Counted from the stretch's first letter, positions 1 to 9,317 are shown. The stretch: 64,000 bases of DNA from Companilactobacillus baiquanensis (GCF_003946605.1 NZ_RHOQ01000001.1:704247-768246), one strand, 5' to 3'. The notes: generated by a model not told the origin, from the letters alone. Numbers and translations are program-made.

Positions 1-46
1 TTATTTATGCTAAGTTGGATATATATAAGGAATGGAGGAATTTAAT

Positions 47-595
47 ATGTCAAAGAAAATTGCTGTTATCGTCGGTAGTTTACGTAAGGGTTCATTCTCA
101 CGTCAAATTGCCAACAACTTGGTAGGATTATTCCCAAGTGAATATGAACCAGAATTTGTAGAAATTGGTGATTTGCCACTTTATAGTGAGGATATTGATA
201 CACCTGAAAACGTTCCGGACAGCTACACAGAATTCAGAAATAAACTTAAAGATGCCAGCGGTGTATTATTTGTAACACCAGAATACAATCGTTCGATCCC
301 TGGTGGACTAAAGAACGCTATTGATGTAGGTTCACGTCCATATGGAGAAAATGCTTGGGAGAACAAGCCAGCTGCCATTGTCAGCGTTTCACCTGGTGCT
401 ATCAGTGGATTTGGTGCAAACCACATCTTACGTCAATCATTGGTATTCTTAAATATGCCAACTCTTCAACAACCAGAAGCTTATCTTGGTAATGTAACAA
501 ATATTCTTGATGAAAACGGTAAAGTTTCAGATAAGACTATTGGATTCCTACAAAGCATCATTGATGCATACGTAGAATTATTAAATCGTTATTAA
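47..595 (+). CDS. NADPH-dependent FMN reductase family protein
   Basis: This 182-residue flavodoxin-like protein probably reduces FMN or quinones with NAD(P)H in the cytosol. The N-terminal KIAVIVGSLRKGSFSR segment is the phosphate-binding loop of the NADPH_dep_FMN_red family, and FVTPEYNRSIPGGLKNAIDVGSRP (here cut: TPEYNRSIPGGLKNAID) is the family's central motif. I chose the ATG at 47 because GGAGG at 34-38 sits 8 nt upstream; a frame-open ATG at 32 lies before that site. A perfect-palindrome terminator follows. Substrate cannot be assigned from sequence. Confidence 0.88.
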   Translation: MSKKIAVIVGSLRKGSFSRQIANNLVGLFPSEYEPEFVEIGDLPLYSEDIDTPENVPDSYTEFRNKLKDASGVLFVTPEYNRSIPGGLKNAIDVGSRPYGENAWENKPAAIVSVSPGAISGFGANHILRQSLVFLNMPTLQQPEAYLGNVTNILDENGKVSDKTIGFLQSIIDAYVELLNRY

Positions 596-601
596 TTTAG
601 C

Positions 602-630
602 AAACGTCTCATATGAGACGTTTTTTATTT
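602..630 (+). terminator. Rho-independent terminator of the FMN reductase gene
   Basis: An 11-bp perfect inverted repeat (602-612 with 613-623, AAACGTCTCAT) runs directly into a T-rich tract, seven nt after the stop codon. Confidence 0.85.
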
Positions 631-648
631 GCACAATTGTACATTAAT

Positions 649-663
649 ATTGTATATTACAAT
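649..663. promoter_or_regulatory. Palindrome ATTGTA-TAT-TACAAT upstream of the HTH gene
   Basis: A 6-bp perfect inverted repeat with 3-bp spacer lies in the 150-bp leader of the small HTH regulator; another palindrome (ACAATTGT) lies just before it. An autoregulatory operator is possible but inferred only from position and symmetry. Confidence 0.3.
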
Positions 664-808
664 TTATCGACAGTTCAGTCCATGTCGTTGTACAGAGGGA
701 AAATTGTGATACCTTAAATATATTGCAAATTCCATGTTGTTTTTCAAAAAAAAGTCACATTTTTATGGTAAAACAACATGTATAGAAGATGGAGGCAATG
801 TTGGTTGT

Positions 809-1060
809 ATGGTAACAATTGGAAAATATTTAAGAACAAAGAGATTCTTTAAGGAAATGACCTTACAACAGGTAGTTTATGCTGCTAAACACGATTATAA
901 TTTATCAACATCAACTTCTGTTCTAAGTGCATTAGAAACTAACAAAACTAGAACTATGGATGGGGCATTATTATTTGTCCTAGCGGATCTATATGATATT
1001 GATTTAAACGAGCTTCGCTCAGTTATTCTAGATGGTAAAAAGGAACAAGACGTAGATTAG
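809..1060 (+). CDS. Small Cro/CI-type helix-turn-helix regulator
   Basis: An 83-residue protein whose MTLQQVVYAAKHDYNLSTS and LSALETNKTRTM segments resemble an XRE-type HTH followed by the recognition helix and a short helical tail (LADLYDIDLNEL). It is a DNA-binding protein with no effector domain. The start at 809 follows GGAGG at 791-795, with long spacing (13 nt). An earlier in-frame ATG at 734 would add residues unlike an HTH protein. Its stop codon lies in the loop of a hairpin shared with the convergent GH3 gene. Target unknown; autoregulation is possible. Confidence 0.65.
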   Translation: MVTIGKYLRTKRFFKEMTLQQVVYAAKHDYNLSTSTSVLSALETNKTRTMDGALLFVLADLYDIDLNELRSVILDGKKEQDVD

Positions 1061-1076
1061 TCTTGTTCCTTTTTTT
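1041..1076. terminator. Bidirectional terminator between the HTH gene and the GH3 gene
   Basis: The 10-bp stem AGGAACAAGA (1041-1050) / TCTTGTTCCT (1061-1070) is flanked by an A tract on the left and a T tract on the right, so it can work on both strands. The stop codons of both convergent genes lie within it. Confidence 0.85.
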
Positions 1077-3669
1077 TATTCATTTGTAATTTAAATTTAT
1101 CTGTTTTCATAATAACTTTAAGAATATGGATCGCAGACTTTTGCAGATCACCTAAATTAAGATCGTTGTTATCTTTCCACTTTCCCTGAAGTAAAATATG
1201 ATCTTTATCCAATATTTGAACGCTCCCGTTATAAAACGACTCTTTAATTTTTTCATCCAACTGATCAGATGAAATTTTAACTCTTACTAAAACATCCCCA
1301 TCATTATCTGGGATAAAGTCATTTAAGAGATTAATTGTTTCTATTTTCATCAAAGCAGAATTAAGAACCTTTTTAGTAGCAATACTTCCATCAGAATTAA
1401 ATTCAGGTTTAAGATTTGAAACCGCCGCAAATAATGTGTCTTTAGAATTACCGGGCATAATTAAATCATTACCAGCATGCATACTTTCTTTAGGATCAGC
1501 CACACTGAACCAGTCAGTCATGACCAATCCTTGAAATCCCCATTCATCGCGCAAAACATTAGTTAAGGCTTCAAAGTTTGCTCCTGAATAATAATTATTG
1601 ACCATATTGTAAGATGACATTATTGCTAATGGCTGTTCTTCTTTGATGGCAATTTCAAAATTCTTCAAATAAATTTCTCTTAAAGCTTGCTCACCAATTA
1701 AACTATTGCCAATATTACGAAAACTTTCTTGATTATTACCTAAGAAATGTTTAATCGTGACACCTAAACCAGCATGACTTTGCACACCTTTAGTCTCGGC
1801 AGCAGCAATCGTTCCAGATAGAAATGGATCTTCTGAAAAGTATTCAAAATTACGGCCGCCTAACGGATTACGATGAATATTCATCCCTGGAGCCAGCCAG
1901 AATGTAACTTTGCAGTGCTTCATTTCTTCACCTATCGCTATACCCATCTTTTCAATAAGAGATCGATTCCAAGTTTGTGCCACTAAAGTTCCGATCGGCC
2001 AAGCAGTATTTTTATAACTTGAATCTAATCTTAATCCAGCAGGGCCATCGGCACTAACAGTTGCTGGAATGCCACGCTGCACATTACTAACCGTCTGCCC
2101 GGCCGCTCCTTTTACAAGGCTAGATGCATTGCCAATAATGCTATCATTATCTTGGCCTAAATCTCCTTCGACTATATCTACCAGTTCTTTATCAGACAAG
2201 TTGGCTACAAATGTTTCTAAAGAAATTCTTTTATTATATACATCGATCAAATTTAAATTTTCTATTTTATCTCTGGAAATAACTTCTTCATTAAAGTATT
2301 TACCCGGTAGTTTTCTATCGTCGACTACATATGTCGTAACATCTGATTTATCTTGATATTGAACTTGATCAGCTTGACGAAAGTTTTCAGATTTTAACAA
2401 GAATAAAGGTACATTGAATGTTCTAGACAATTCAACATTATTTTTTATAAGCTTAGTTGGATCAACTTGCGGACACATTTTGTGTTCAACCGTTTTAATA
2501 ATAGTCTTTCGGTCTAATTTTATTTCAGCAACAACTTTAGTATTACGAGAACTATTACCGACTCTTACTGAATAAACGCCCGGTGTCAAAACAAAAGCAG
2601 CATTTTTTTCGTCATAAATAACTAGATCTTCTGTCTTAATATCAAATTGTAACTGTTGCACTTCATGCGGTTTTAATACTTTAGTTTTAGAATATGCTCG
2701 TAGAACTTGATAAGGAGTAGGTATATCGGATTGAGGATTGGAAATATATGCTTGAACTACTTCCTGCCCTTGGAATTTATCGCTCTCATTTTTTACTTCT
2801 AACTTAATAGAAATGTGCTCTTCATTTACTGATATTTTATTAACTTTTATGTCAAATTCGGCATAGCTTAGTCCATATCCAAATTCATATCTTGGTTTAA
2901 TATTAAAACTATCAAAATATCTATAACCAACATAAATTCCTTCAGAATATTCAGGATTCCTAACTCCAAAATTATCAATTGCCGGATATTCTTGATAATC
3001 AGTCCAGGTATCAGATAATTTTCCAGAAGGAGTTTTTGTTCCATCTAATATTTCTGTCACTGCATCTCCAGCTGTCATTCCAGGTTGAGAAATTAATAAA
3101 ATACTATCTAGTAATGGACATTGATCCACAAAACTAGTATCAATTACTCCGCCAATATTCAATAACAAGATGCTATTTTCATAATATTCACTCAAGCGTT
3201 TAATGTTAGAAAATTCATTCTCAGATAATTGAAAATCACCGGGTTCATTCTTTCGATCGTACCCTTCACCAGAAGTACGTGATATTACATAAATACCTAC
3301 GGTACCTTCTTTAAAGTCGTGAATCTCGGGGTCATCAATACTGAAAGCTGGCGATAATATATTAGTGTCTTTATTGTATTCAGTTTCTTTTGCTTGATAA
3401 AATCTTTGAAAACGATTGAGCCAAGATTTAGTTGTAACAGTAAAACCTGATTTTTCCAATCCTTCAACGATCGAAGTAGTCTCTTGGTTAACATTACCAG
3501 AACCAGTTCCGCCCTTTACTGTTGCAAAGGCACCACTTCCATACACTGCAACTACTTTAGTCTTTAGAGGTAGCACATGATGGTTATTTTGTAGTAAAAC
3601 CATCCCCTCTTGGGCAATTTCTTTAGATAGTTTCGTGTGATCAGCACTACTAAAATTTGTGTTTTCCAT
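1057..3669 (-). CDS. Glycoside hydrolase family 3 beta-glucosidase, circularly permuted domain order
   Basis: This 870-residue cytosolic enzyme (no signal peptide) belongs to GH3 and probably hydrolyses beta-linked oligosaccharides or plant glucosides. The domain order is inverted relative to most GH3 enzymes. The GH3 C-terminal (alpha/beta sandwich) domain comes first (about residues 15-260, with KGGTGSGNVNQ), then a fibronectin-III-like segment (about 270-390). The TIM barrel is last; it contains KHFLGNNQE and the nucleophile motif VMTDW with Asp near residue 719. Such permuted GH3 enzymes are known from Ruminococcus and Butyrivibrio. RBS AAAGGAG precedes the ATG at 3669. It looks monocistronic. 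Confidence 0.9.
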   Translation of the reverse strand: MENTNFSSADHTKLSKEIAQEGMVLLQNNHHVLPLKTKVVAVYGSGAFATVKGGTGSGNVNQETTSIVEGLEKSGFTVTTKSWLNRFQRFYQAKETEYNKDTNILSPAFSIDDPEIHDFKEGTVGIYVISRTSGEGYDRKNEPGDFQLSENEFSNIKRLSEYYENSILLLNIGGVIDTSFVDQCPLLDSILLISQPGMTAGDAVTEILDGTKTPSGKLSDTWTDYQEYPAIDNFGVRNPEYSEGIYVGYRYFDSFNIKPRYEFGYGLSYAEFDIKVNKISVNEEHISIKLEVKNESDKFQGQEVVQAYISNPQSDIPTPYQVLRAYSKTKVLKPHEVQQLQFDIKTEDLVIYDEKNAAFVLTPGVYSVRVGNSSRNTKVVAEIKLDRKTIIKTVEHKMCPQVDPTKLIKNNVELSRTFNVPLFLLKSENFRQADQVQYQDKSDVTTYVVDDRKLPGKYFNEEVISRDKIENLNLIDVYNKRISLETFVANLSDKELVDIVEGDLGQDNDSIIGNASSLVKGAAGQTVSNVQRGIPATVSADGPAGLRLDSSYKNTAWPIGTLVAQTWNRSLIEKMGIAIGEEMKHCKVTFWLAPGMNIHRNPLGGRNFEYFSEDPFLSGTIAAAETKGVQSHAGLGVTIKHFLGNNQESFRNIGNSLIGEQALREIYLKNFEIAIKEEQPLAIMSSYNMVNNYYSGANFEALTNVLRDEWGFQGLVMTDWFSVADPKESMHAGNDLIMPGNSKDTLFAAVSNLKPEFNSDGSIATKKVLNSALMKIETINLLNDFIPDNDGDVLVRVKISSDQLDEKIKESFYNGSVQILDKDHILLQGKWKDNNDLNLGDLQKSAIHILKVIMKTDKFKLQMNKKKEQD

Positions 3670-3764
3670 CTTCTCACTACTCCTTTGGTGGAAATATATC
3701 TATCATTTTCAATTTTACACTTCTTGGTTACAAAAAAGAGTCACCATCAACCGATTTTTCACAA

Positions 3765-3803
3765 AAAAGCCCGGTAATCTAAAAATCAGATTACCGGACT
3801 TAT
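3765..3803 (-). terminator. Terminator of the NAD(P)-binding protein gene
   Basis: Stem CCGGTAATCT (3772-3781) pairs with AGATTACCGG (3789-3798); on the minus strand a T-rich tract follows. Confidence 0.8.
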
Positions 3804-3859
3804 TTGATTTAATTCTCGAAAGCTGAGTATTTTATTAACATTCTCAGCTCTTATAAATA

Positions 3860-4501
3860 CTATTTTTCATTAACAAGCGTAATTCTTTGACGTTCATAAG
3901 TTCCTTTTTCAATAATATCCAACATCCCTACGGCGTAGTCTGCATAGCTGATATAGTGTTTACTATCATCTTGAGCATGATACTCCTCGCCATCAATTTG
4001 ATATTTACCAGTTCGGGTTCCTTTTGGATCATAATTAAAAGCAGGTGTCATATATGTCCAACGAATGTTTGAATACGAACGTAAACGACTAAGGCTTTCA
4101 ACTAAAGCATCAGCAAGCGGCATCCAGTCATCCGGATAATTTGTCCGATCTTTTAACATTTTTGTATGTTCTGAATTGATGAACAGTGTCCCAGCACCAC
4201 CAACTTTTAGATAACGAATATTTGTACCTTTCAAAATATTCATAATATGAGATATTCCATCAGTATGAACGTAAAATGTTTCCGGAGTCCAGGCACTGAT
4301 TGCGTCTACTATGGCATCGACCTCTTTTAAATCATCTGTTGTCAGGTCCATAATATCTTTGATCAATAGTTTGTCGGCTTTTAATTCTATTTCTGCATGA
4401 TCCTTATGGGCAATCGCCAAAATTTGATGTCCTCTACTCTGGGCCTCATTGATTACAGCTCTACCTGTTTTTCCAAAAGCTCCAATAACAGCAATTTTCA
4501 T
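3860..4501 (-). CDS. NAD(P)-binding SDR-like oxidoreductase (NAD(P)H-binding, YwnB-like)
   Basis: A 213-residue atypical short-chain dehydrogenase/epimerase-like protein. The N-terminal MKIAVIGAFGKTGRAV is a Rossmann nucleotide-binding motif (GAFGKTG). LKVGGAGTLF and the final VNEK are typical of the NAD(P)H-binding PF13460 group. No substrate can be inferred. It is divergent from a LysR gene at 4656 with a 154-bp shared intergenic region, the usual arrangement for a LysR target gene, so redox or xenobiotic-type induction is plausible but inferred. Confidence 0.8.
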   Translation of the reverse strand: MKIAVIGAFGKTGRAVINEAQSRGHQILAIAHKDHAEIELKADKLLIKDIMDLTTDDLKEVDAIVDAISAWTPETFYVHTDGISHIMNILKGTNIRYLKVGGAGTLFINSEHTKMLKDRTNYPDDWMPLADALVESLSRLRSYSNIRWTYMTPAFNYDPKGTRTGKYQIDGEEYHAQDDSKHYISYADYAVGMLDIIEKGTYERQRITLVNEK

Positions 4502-4655
4502 TTATCTTCTCCTTATTTAAAAAATTAATTACTTTCATTGGCTAGTCTAATAGAGGTTAGTTACATTTGAAAATGCTTATTTCAAGTGACCAGTTATGCA
4601 ATTATTGTATGTTAAACTTTAATAGTAAATAAATAATTAGTGGACTGGTGAGAAA

Positions 4656-5522
4656 ATGGATATTCGTGTTTTAAATTATTTTTTAATTACCGCTCGTGAA
4701 GAAAATATCACTAAAGCTGCATCCTTATTAAATCTGACACAGCCAACGTTATCACGACAACTAAAGGGTTTAGAAACTGAATTAAATGTTGAATTATTTC
4801 ACCGCAGTAATCATAGTATTTATTTAACTAAAGAAGGACTCTTATTTCGACAAAGAGCTCAAGATATAGTAAATATCTTTGAACATACACGTGATGAACT
4901 ACAATCGACTGAAGAATTGATAGGAACAATTGAAATTGGCTGTGGTGAACTCCATAGTACGGCAGAATTAGCACAACTGCTAGATGAATTTCAGGAATTA
5001 TATCCGAAAGTGAAATTTAATTTAAGAAGTGGCAATAATAATGACATTAAAGGATGGATCGAACAAGGCGTTTTAGATATGGGGCTCTTAATTGAACCAG
5101 TGGAAATCGGTAAATACGATTTTGTACATATGAATAGTAAGGAAGAATGGGGTATCTTGGCGCATAAAAAATCCAAATTTTCTGAATTTGACGCGATTCG
5201 TCCTGGTGATTTAGTCGGTACCAAAGTAATTACAATTTCTGATCGAATAGTTCAAAACGAGCTCGGCAATTGGTCTGGTAAATACGCCATTCAAATGGAA
5301 AATAAAGCTCGCTATAATCTTTTATACAGTGCAGCAATGCTGGCACAACAAAATCATGGTGTAGTAATTTGTTTAAAAACAGGTCAACATTTTGACGACT
5401 TAAAATATATTCCATTAGAACCAAAGCTAGAATTAAATTCCGTTTTAGCTTGGCGTGGTCAACAACCACATTCAGAAGCAACTAAAGCCTTTATTGACTT
5501 TATACGTAAAGAAAAAAATTGA
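4656..5522 (+). CDS. LysR family transcriptional regulator
   Basis: This 288-residue regulator has an N-terminal winged HTH (residues 1-60: NYFLITAREENITKAASLLNLTQPTLSRQLKGLE) and a LysR substrate-binding domain (about 90-285; GTIEIGCGE opens it). It is transcribed divergently from the oxidoreductase gene at 3860-4501, its most likely target. Start ATG at 4656 follows GGTGAG. A strong hairpin terminator follows at 5553. The effector is unknown. Confidence 0.9.
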   Translation: MDIRVLNYFLITAREENITKAASLLNLTQPTLSRQLKGLETELNVELFHRSNHSIYLTKEGLLFRQRAQDIVNIFEHTRDELQSTEELIGTIEIGCGELHSTAELAQLLDEFQELYPKVKFNLRSGNNNDIKGWIEQGVLDMGLLIEPVEIGKYDFVHMNSKEEWGILAHKKSKFSEFDAIRPGDLVGTKVITISDRIVQNELGNWSGKYAIQMENKARYNLLYSAAMLAQQNHGVVICLKTGQHFDDLKYIPLEPKLELNSVLAWRGQQPHSEATKAFIDFIRKEKN

Positions 5523-5552
5523 AGTTCACCATTCCATCTTTAATAAGTTAGA

Positions 5553-5594
5553 AAAAAATGACTCATACGAAATATTTCGTGTGAGTCATTTTTA
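5553..5594 (+). terminator. Terminator after the LysR gene
   Basis: A long hairpin (AATGACTCA... with ...TGAGTCATT, with one mismatch in the stem) is flanked by A and T tracts. Confidence 0.8.
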
Positions 5595-5676
5595 AGTTAA
5601 GATATACATAATGTGAATTTCTTATAATGTGATATAAGCATTTTACATACTTATCATTAGCATTTAAACTACACAT

Positions 5677-5723
5677 ATTGATCAACGAAGTTTCAACGAT
5701 TTCTTGGATTAACGTTGATCAAT
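5677..5723. promoter_or_regulatory. Paired TTGATCAA palindromes upstream of the MerR/AKR operon
   Basis: ATTGATCAACG (5677-5687) and its exact reverse complement CGTTGATCAAT (5713-5723) form an 11-bp inverted repeat with a 25-bp spacer. Each arm contains the self-complementary octamer TTGATCAA; the two octamers lie 37 bp apart (5678-5685, 5715-5722). Placed 35-80 bp before the start of the MerR-like gene, it looks like a dimer-of-dimers operator. Confidence 0.5.
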
Positions 5724-5757
5724 TGATTCTTACTATTATTTTATCGAGGTGAATTTT

Positions 5758-6099
5758 GTGAATGAAGATGAACTACAAGCTAAGTATCAACTTACCGAAC
5801 AAGTTTTGAATGATTTCGATATTTGGCAATCTCGCAATCACTTTTCTAAAGATAAGTTTTATTCCCAAAGTGACTTAACTCAATTACAAATATTTACTCA
5901 GCTACACAATATTGGCTTTAACCTGGTAGAAATTGAAGATTATTTAAATTCAGATAAAACCAGTAAACTGCGGGTCACTCAAAAAAATAAACTTTTAAAG
6001 CGAAAAAGAACTGAGAAACTAATCACCATTCACAGACTTGAGAAACAAATTGCTACCATCGACTATTTAAAATTTCAATTAACAAAAGGAGATCTTTAA
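5758..6099 (+). CDS. MerR-like HTH regulator
   Basis: A 113-residue protein beginning at GTG 5758, 6 nt after GAGGTG; a GTG at 5749 overlaps that site and is unlikely. The segment KFYSQSDLTQLQIFTQLHNIGFNLVEIEDYL resembles the second half of a MerR DNA-binding domain. The C-terminal helix (KRKRTEKLITIHRLEKQIATIDYLKFQL) resembles the MerR dimerisation coiled coil. The first HTH helix is degenerate, so the family call is moderate. The gene ends 2 nt before an aldo-keto reductase gene, implying co-transcription and probable autoregulation of the operon. Confidence 0.6.
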   Translation: MNEDELQAKYQLTEQVLNDFDIWQSRNHFSKDKFYSQSDLTQLQIFTQLHNIGFNLVEIEDYLNSDKTSKLRVTQKNKLLKRKRTEKLITIHRLEKQIATIDYLKFQLTKGDL

Positions 6100-6101
6100 A
6101 A

Positions 6102-6959
6102 ATGGAATACGTTACTTTAAATAATGGTGTTAAAATGCCAAAACTAGGTTTAGGAATATTTCGTGTCACCAATCTAAATGAAGCTGAAGAAGCAGTTTAT
6201 CAAGCAATTAAACTTGGTTATCGCTTAATCGATACTGCGGCTGCTTATGGGAATGAAAAAGCCGTTGGACGTGCAATTAAACGCAGTGGTGTCGATCGTT
6301 CAGAACTATTTATAACTTCAAAATTATGGCTAACTGATAATTCATACGAAGGTGCACAAGCAGGACTTGAGCGTTCATTGAATAACTTAGGTTTAGATTA
6401 TTTAGATTTATATTTAATCCATCAACCAGTAAGTGATTACTATGGTGCATGGCGTTATTTAAGTGAGGCTTATAAAGCTGGGAAAATTCGTGCCATTGGT
6501 GTTGATAACTTTACGCAACAAAAATTAGTAGACTTGATCAATTTCACAGATATTCGTCCAGCCGTAAATATGATTGAGACAAACGTCTTCAATCAACGCG
6601 AAGAAGATCAACAAGCAATGATCGACTATGATGTTCAAATGGAAGCCTGGGCACCCTTTGCCTCAGGAAACAATAACGTCTTTGATTTGCCATTGTTAAG
6701 TGATATTGGAAATAAGCATGGGAAATCTAGTGCTCAAGTAATTCTACGTTGGTTACTACAAAGAAATATCGTAGCAATTCCTAAAACAGTTCATATAAAT
6801 CGTTTAAAAGAAAACTTAGATATTTTTGATTTTGAATTAAGTGACCAAGAAATGGATCAAATCAAAGCCTTAAACTCTGGTAATGGATTCAATCTTCCTG
6901 AAGATGCCAAAGGATTTCAAAATATGTTAGATATGTCAAAACAATTTTCAGTAGAATAA
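6102..6959 (+). CDS. Aldo/keto reductase
   Basis: A 285-residue NADPH-dependent aldo-keto reductase with a full TIM-barrel signature: catalytic Asp in RLIDTAAAYGNE, Tyr in the same motif, Lys in ITSKLW and His in LYLIHQP. GKIRAIGVDNF and the C-terminal IPKTVHINRLKEN cofactor-binding motif are present. It reduces aldehydes or ketones; the physiological substrate is not evident. It is second in a three-gene operon and followed 17 nt later by a paralogue. Confidence 0.9.
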   Translation: MEYVTLNNGVKMPKLGLGIFRVTNLNEAEEAVYQAIKLGYRLIDTAAAYGNEKAVGRAIKRSGVDRSELFITSKLWLTDNSYEGAQAGLERSLNNLGLDYLDLYLIHQPVSDYYGAWRYLSEAYKAGKIRAIGVDNFTQQKLVDLINFTDIRPAVNMIETNVFNQREEDQQAMIDYDVQMEAWAPFASGNNNVFDLPLLSDIGNKHGKSSAQVILRWLLQRNIVAIPKTVHINRLKENLDIFDFELSDQEMDQIKALNSGNGFNLPEDAKGFQNMLDMSKQFSVE

Positions 6960-6975
6960 AAAGGTGGAATAAAAG

Positions 6976-7839
6976 ATGAATAAAACTTCAAAATATACAT
7001 TAAACAACGGATATAAGATTCCAGTAGTTGGCTTTGGAACCATTATTCCTGATGGAAAAGAAACCGTTTCTGCAGTAAAAGATGCCATCAAGAGTGGTTA
7101 CCATTTAATTGACACAGCAGAAATTTACGGCAATGAAATAAGTGTTGGTAAAGGTATCAGAGAAGCAATGGTTGAAAATAATTTAAAGCGTGAAGATATT
7201 TTGGTTAGTACTAAAGCTTGGCACACTAATCGTGGCTATAAAAAGACAACTGCTGCATTTAACGAATCACTAAAAAAACTAGGATTAGACTATATTGATA
7301 TTTATTTAATTCATTGGCCTGCTAATGCTAAATGGCATAATGATTGGCGAGAATTAAACGCTGATACTTGGCGAGCTTTAGAAGATCTATATAAGTCAGG
7401 TAAAATTAAGGCCATCGGAGTTTCTAACTTTTTAGATCATCATTTAAAGGCTCTAATTGAGGATAGTGAAATAAAACCAATGCTTAACCAAATTGAATAT
7501 CATCCTGGATTTGCTCAAACAAAGGCGGCAGAATATTCACACAGTCAAAACATTCAAGTTGAGGCCTGGAGTCCTTTTGGCGGACCTGGCAGTGATGTCT
7601 TAAAAGATCCTACTGTTAATAAAATTGCACAAAAATACGAAAAAAAGCCTTCACAAGTTATTCTTCGTTGGTTAATTCAAAAAGAAATTATACCTTTAAC
7701 AAAATCAACAAACATTGATCATATGCAAGATAATCTTGATGATTTTAATTTTGAGCTAACAAATGAAGAAATGGTTGCAATTGACAAGGCCCCATATAGC
7801 GGTGGATTTCAATTTGATCCTGATACAGCTAAATCATAG
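6976..7839 (+). CDS. Aldo/keto reductase (second paralogue)
   Basis: A 287-residue aldo-keto reductase with the tetrad Asp-Tyr-Lys-His in HLIDTAEIYGNE, VSTKAW and YLIHWP, and IPLTKSTNIDHMQDN as the cofactor motif. It is clearly related to the preceding gene but well diverged, so the duplication is not recent. RBS AAGGTGG precedes the start. It is last in the MerR-AKR-AKR operon and convergent with a small membrane-protein gene starting one base after its stop. Confidence 0.9.
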   Translation: MNKTSKYTLNNGYKIPVVGFGTIIPDGKETVSAVKDAIKSGYHLIDTAEIYGNEISVGKGIREAMVENNLKREDILVSTKAWHTNRGYKKTTAAFNESLKKLGLDYIDIYLIHWPANAKWHNDWRELNADTWRALEDLYKSGKIKAIGVSNFLDHHLKALIEDSEIKPMLNQIEYHPGFAQTKAAEYSHSQNIQVEAWSPFGGPGSDVLKDPTVNKIAQKYEKKPSQVILRWLIQKEIIPLTKSTNIDHMQDNLDDFNFELTNEEMVAIDKAPYSGGFQFDPDTAKS

Positions 7840-7840
7840 A

Positions 7841-8032
7841 TCATTTTTTAGAAAAAATTTTCTTTAATACAAATTTGTAAATCAAAAAGATAATAATCAG
7901 TATGATAACGGCAATGAAAATCTCACTGGCCCAAAAATTCAAACCAAAACTTTGAAATATTTCTAGTAACCACTCATTACCTAGCATGAACAGTAAAATG
8001 GTAATAATTATAACGATAGTTGAAGTATACAT
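7841..8032 (-). CDS. Small two-span membrane protein
   Basis: A 63-residue protein with two hydrophobic segments (about residues 4-20 and 36-57) and a lysine-rich C-terminus (KFVLKKIFSKK). GGGGGA lies at a good distance before the ATG. No family is recognised. It is convergent with the aldo-keto reductase and divergent from coaBC. Expression is supported only by the strong RBS. Confidence 0.55.
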   Translation of the reverse strand: MYTSTIVIIITILLFMLGNEWLLEIFQSFGLNFWASEIFIAVIILIIIFLIYKFVLKKIFSKK

Positions 8033-8111
8033 ACGATTCCCCCATTACTAAAAATTCTATCATACGGTAAAACATGTATAATAGAAGATAGAATTTTTTT
8101 GAGGTGAAAAT

Positions 8112-9317
8112 ATGTTAAAGGATAAACATGTAACTCTTTACGTTTCGGGAGGTATTGCCGTTTACAAAGCACTCGGTGTTGTCCGTGAGTTAATTAAGGC
8201 AAAAGCCGAAGTCCAAGTGGTCATGACAGATGCTGCACAAAAATTTGTCACTCCATTAACTTTTTCTACATTAAGTCAAAGACCAGTTCTGACGAATAAT
8301 TTTTTAGCTCAATCTAGTCAAGATGACTTCATCCCGCATATCAAACTTGCACGTTGGACTGATTTAGCAATTATTTTACCAGCAACTGCTAACATCATTG
8401 CCAAAATTGCTAACGGAATAGCTGACGATCTGGCAACAACGACTTTATTAGCCACTGATGCGCCCAAAATCGTCTTCCCAGCTATGAACACTACTATGTG
8501 GGAAAATCCAGCCGTTCAAAAAAATCTTCGGACACTAGATTTGATGGATATTACCGTTGTTGAGCCAGATTCAGGCTTTTTAGCCGAAGGTGAAACTGGT
8601 AAGGGACGTTTACCTGAATTAACAAATATCATGGTTGAAATTTATAAGACTTTCACTAAACCTGTCTTAGCCGGAACAAATGTCGTTATTACCGCCGGTG
8701 GAACACAAGAAGCCATTGACCCCGTCCGCTTTATTGGTAACAGATCATCAGGAAAAATGGGAATTGCATTAGCTAATGTTGCTGCCGATATGGGTGCTCA
8801 TGTTACTTTGATCAGTACCGTGCATGATCCTATCAGTTCCCCCAATATTGAAGAAGTGCACGTTTCCACTGCCATTGAAATGCAAAAGAAACTTGAAGAA
8901 GTTTTTGCTATAAATGACGTATTGGTAATGGCCGCAGCTGTTTCTGATTTCAGACCTATCCACAAAGCAGATCAAAAAATCAAGAAAAATAATGATCAAG
9001 ATCTATATACAATTAAATTACAAAAAAATCCTGATATCTTGAAAGAAATATCTAGGCAAAAAACTAATCAATTTGTTGTAGGATTCGCTGCTGAAACAGA
9101 AAACTTGATTCCCTACGCACAAAAGAAATTATACGAGAAAAACGTTGATATGATCCTAGCAAATGACGTTTCAAAGGCTGGTTCAGGATTTAACACTGAC
9201 ACTAACGAAATAACTGTAATCCAAAGAGACAAAGAACCAGTAACTTGGCCCTTAATGTCAAAAAATGACGTTGCATCAAAATTTTGGGAATTTTATGAAA
9301 ACAATATAAAAAAATAA
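8112..9317 (+). CDS. coaBC: Bifunctional phosphopantothenoylcysteine decarboxylase/phosphopantothenate-cysteine ligase
   Basis: A 401-residue coenzyme A biosynthesis enzyme. The N-terminal CoaC flavoprotein half (1-180) carries the catalytic-type His in PHIKLARW and the PAMNTTMW motif (PxMNxxMW). The C-terminal CoaB half begins around 190 with VVITAGGTQEAIDPVRFIGN and SSGKMG. It converts 4'-phosphopantothenate plus cysteine to 4'-phosphopantetheine. The length is normal for the fused enzyme. GAGGTG precedes ATG 8112. A hairpin related to a dispersed repeat follows. Confidence 0.95.
   Translation: MLKDKHVTLYVSGGIAVYKALGVVRELIKAKAEVQVVMTDAAQKFVTPLTFSTLSQRPVLTNNFLAQSSQDDFIPHIKLARWTDLAIILPATANIIAKIANGIADDLATTTLLATDAPKIVFPAMNTTMWENPAVQKNLRTLDLMDITVVEPDSGFLAEGETGKGRLPELTNIMVEIYKTFTKPVLAGTNVVITAGGTQEAIDPVRFIGNRSSGKMGIALANVAADMGAHVTLISTVHDPISSPNIEEVHVSTAIEMQKKLEEVFAINDVLVMAAAVSDFRPIHKADQKIKKNNDQDLYTIKLQKNPDILKEISRQKTNQFVVGFAAETENLIPYAQKKLYEKNVDMILANDVSKAGSGFNTDTNEITVIQRDKEPVTWPLMSKNDVASKFWEFYENNIKK

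Noticed and set aside
2069..2356. Plus-strand ORF inside the GH3 gene
   Set aside because: Antisense shadow of a well-conserved enzyme with no RBS or family resemblance.
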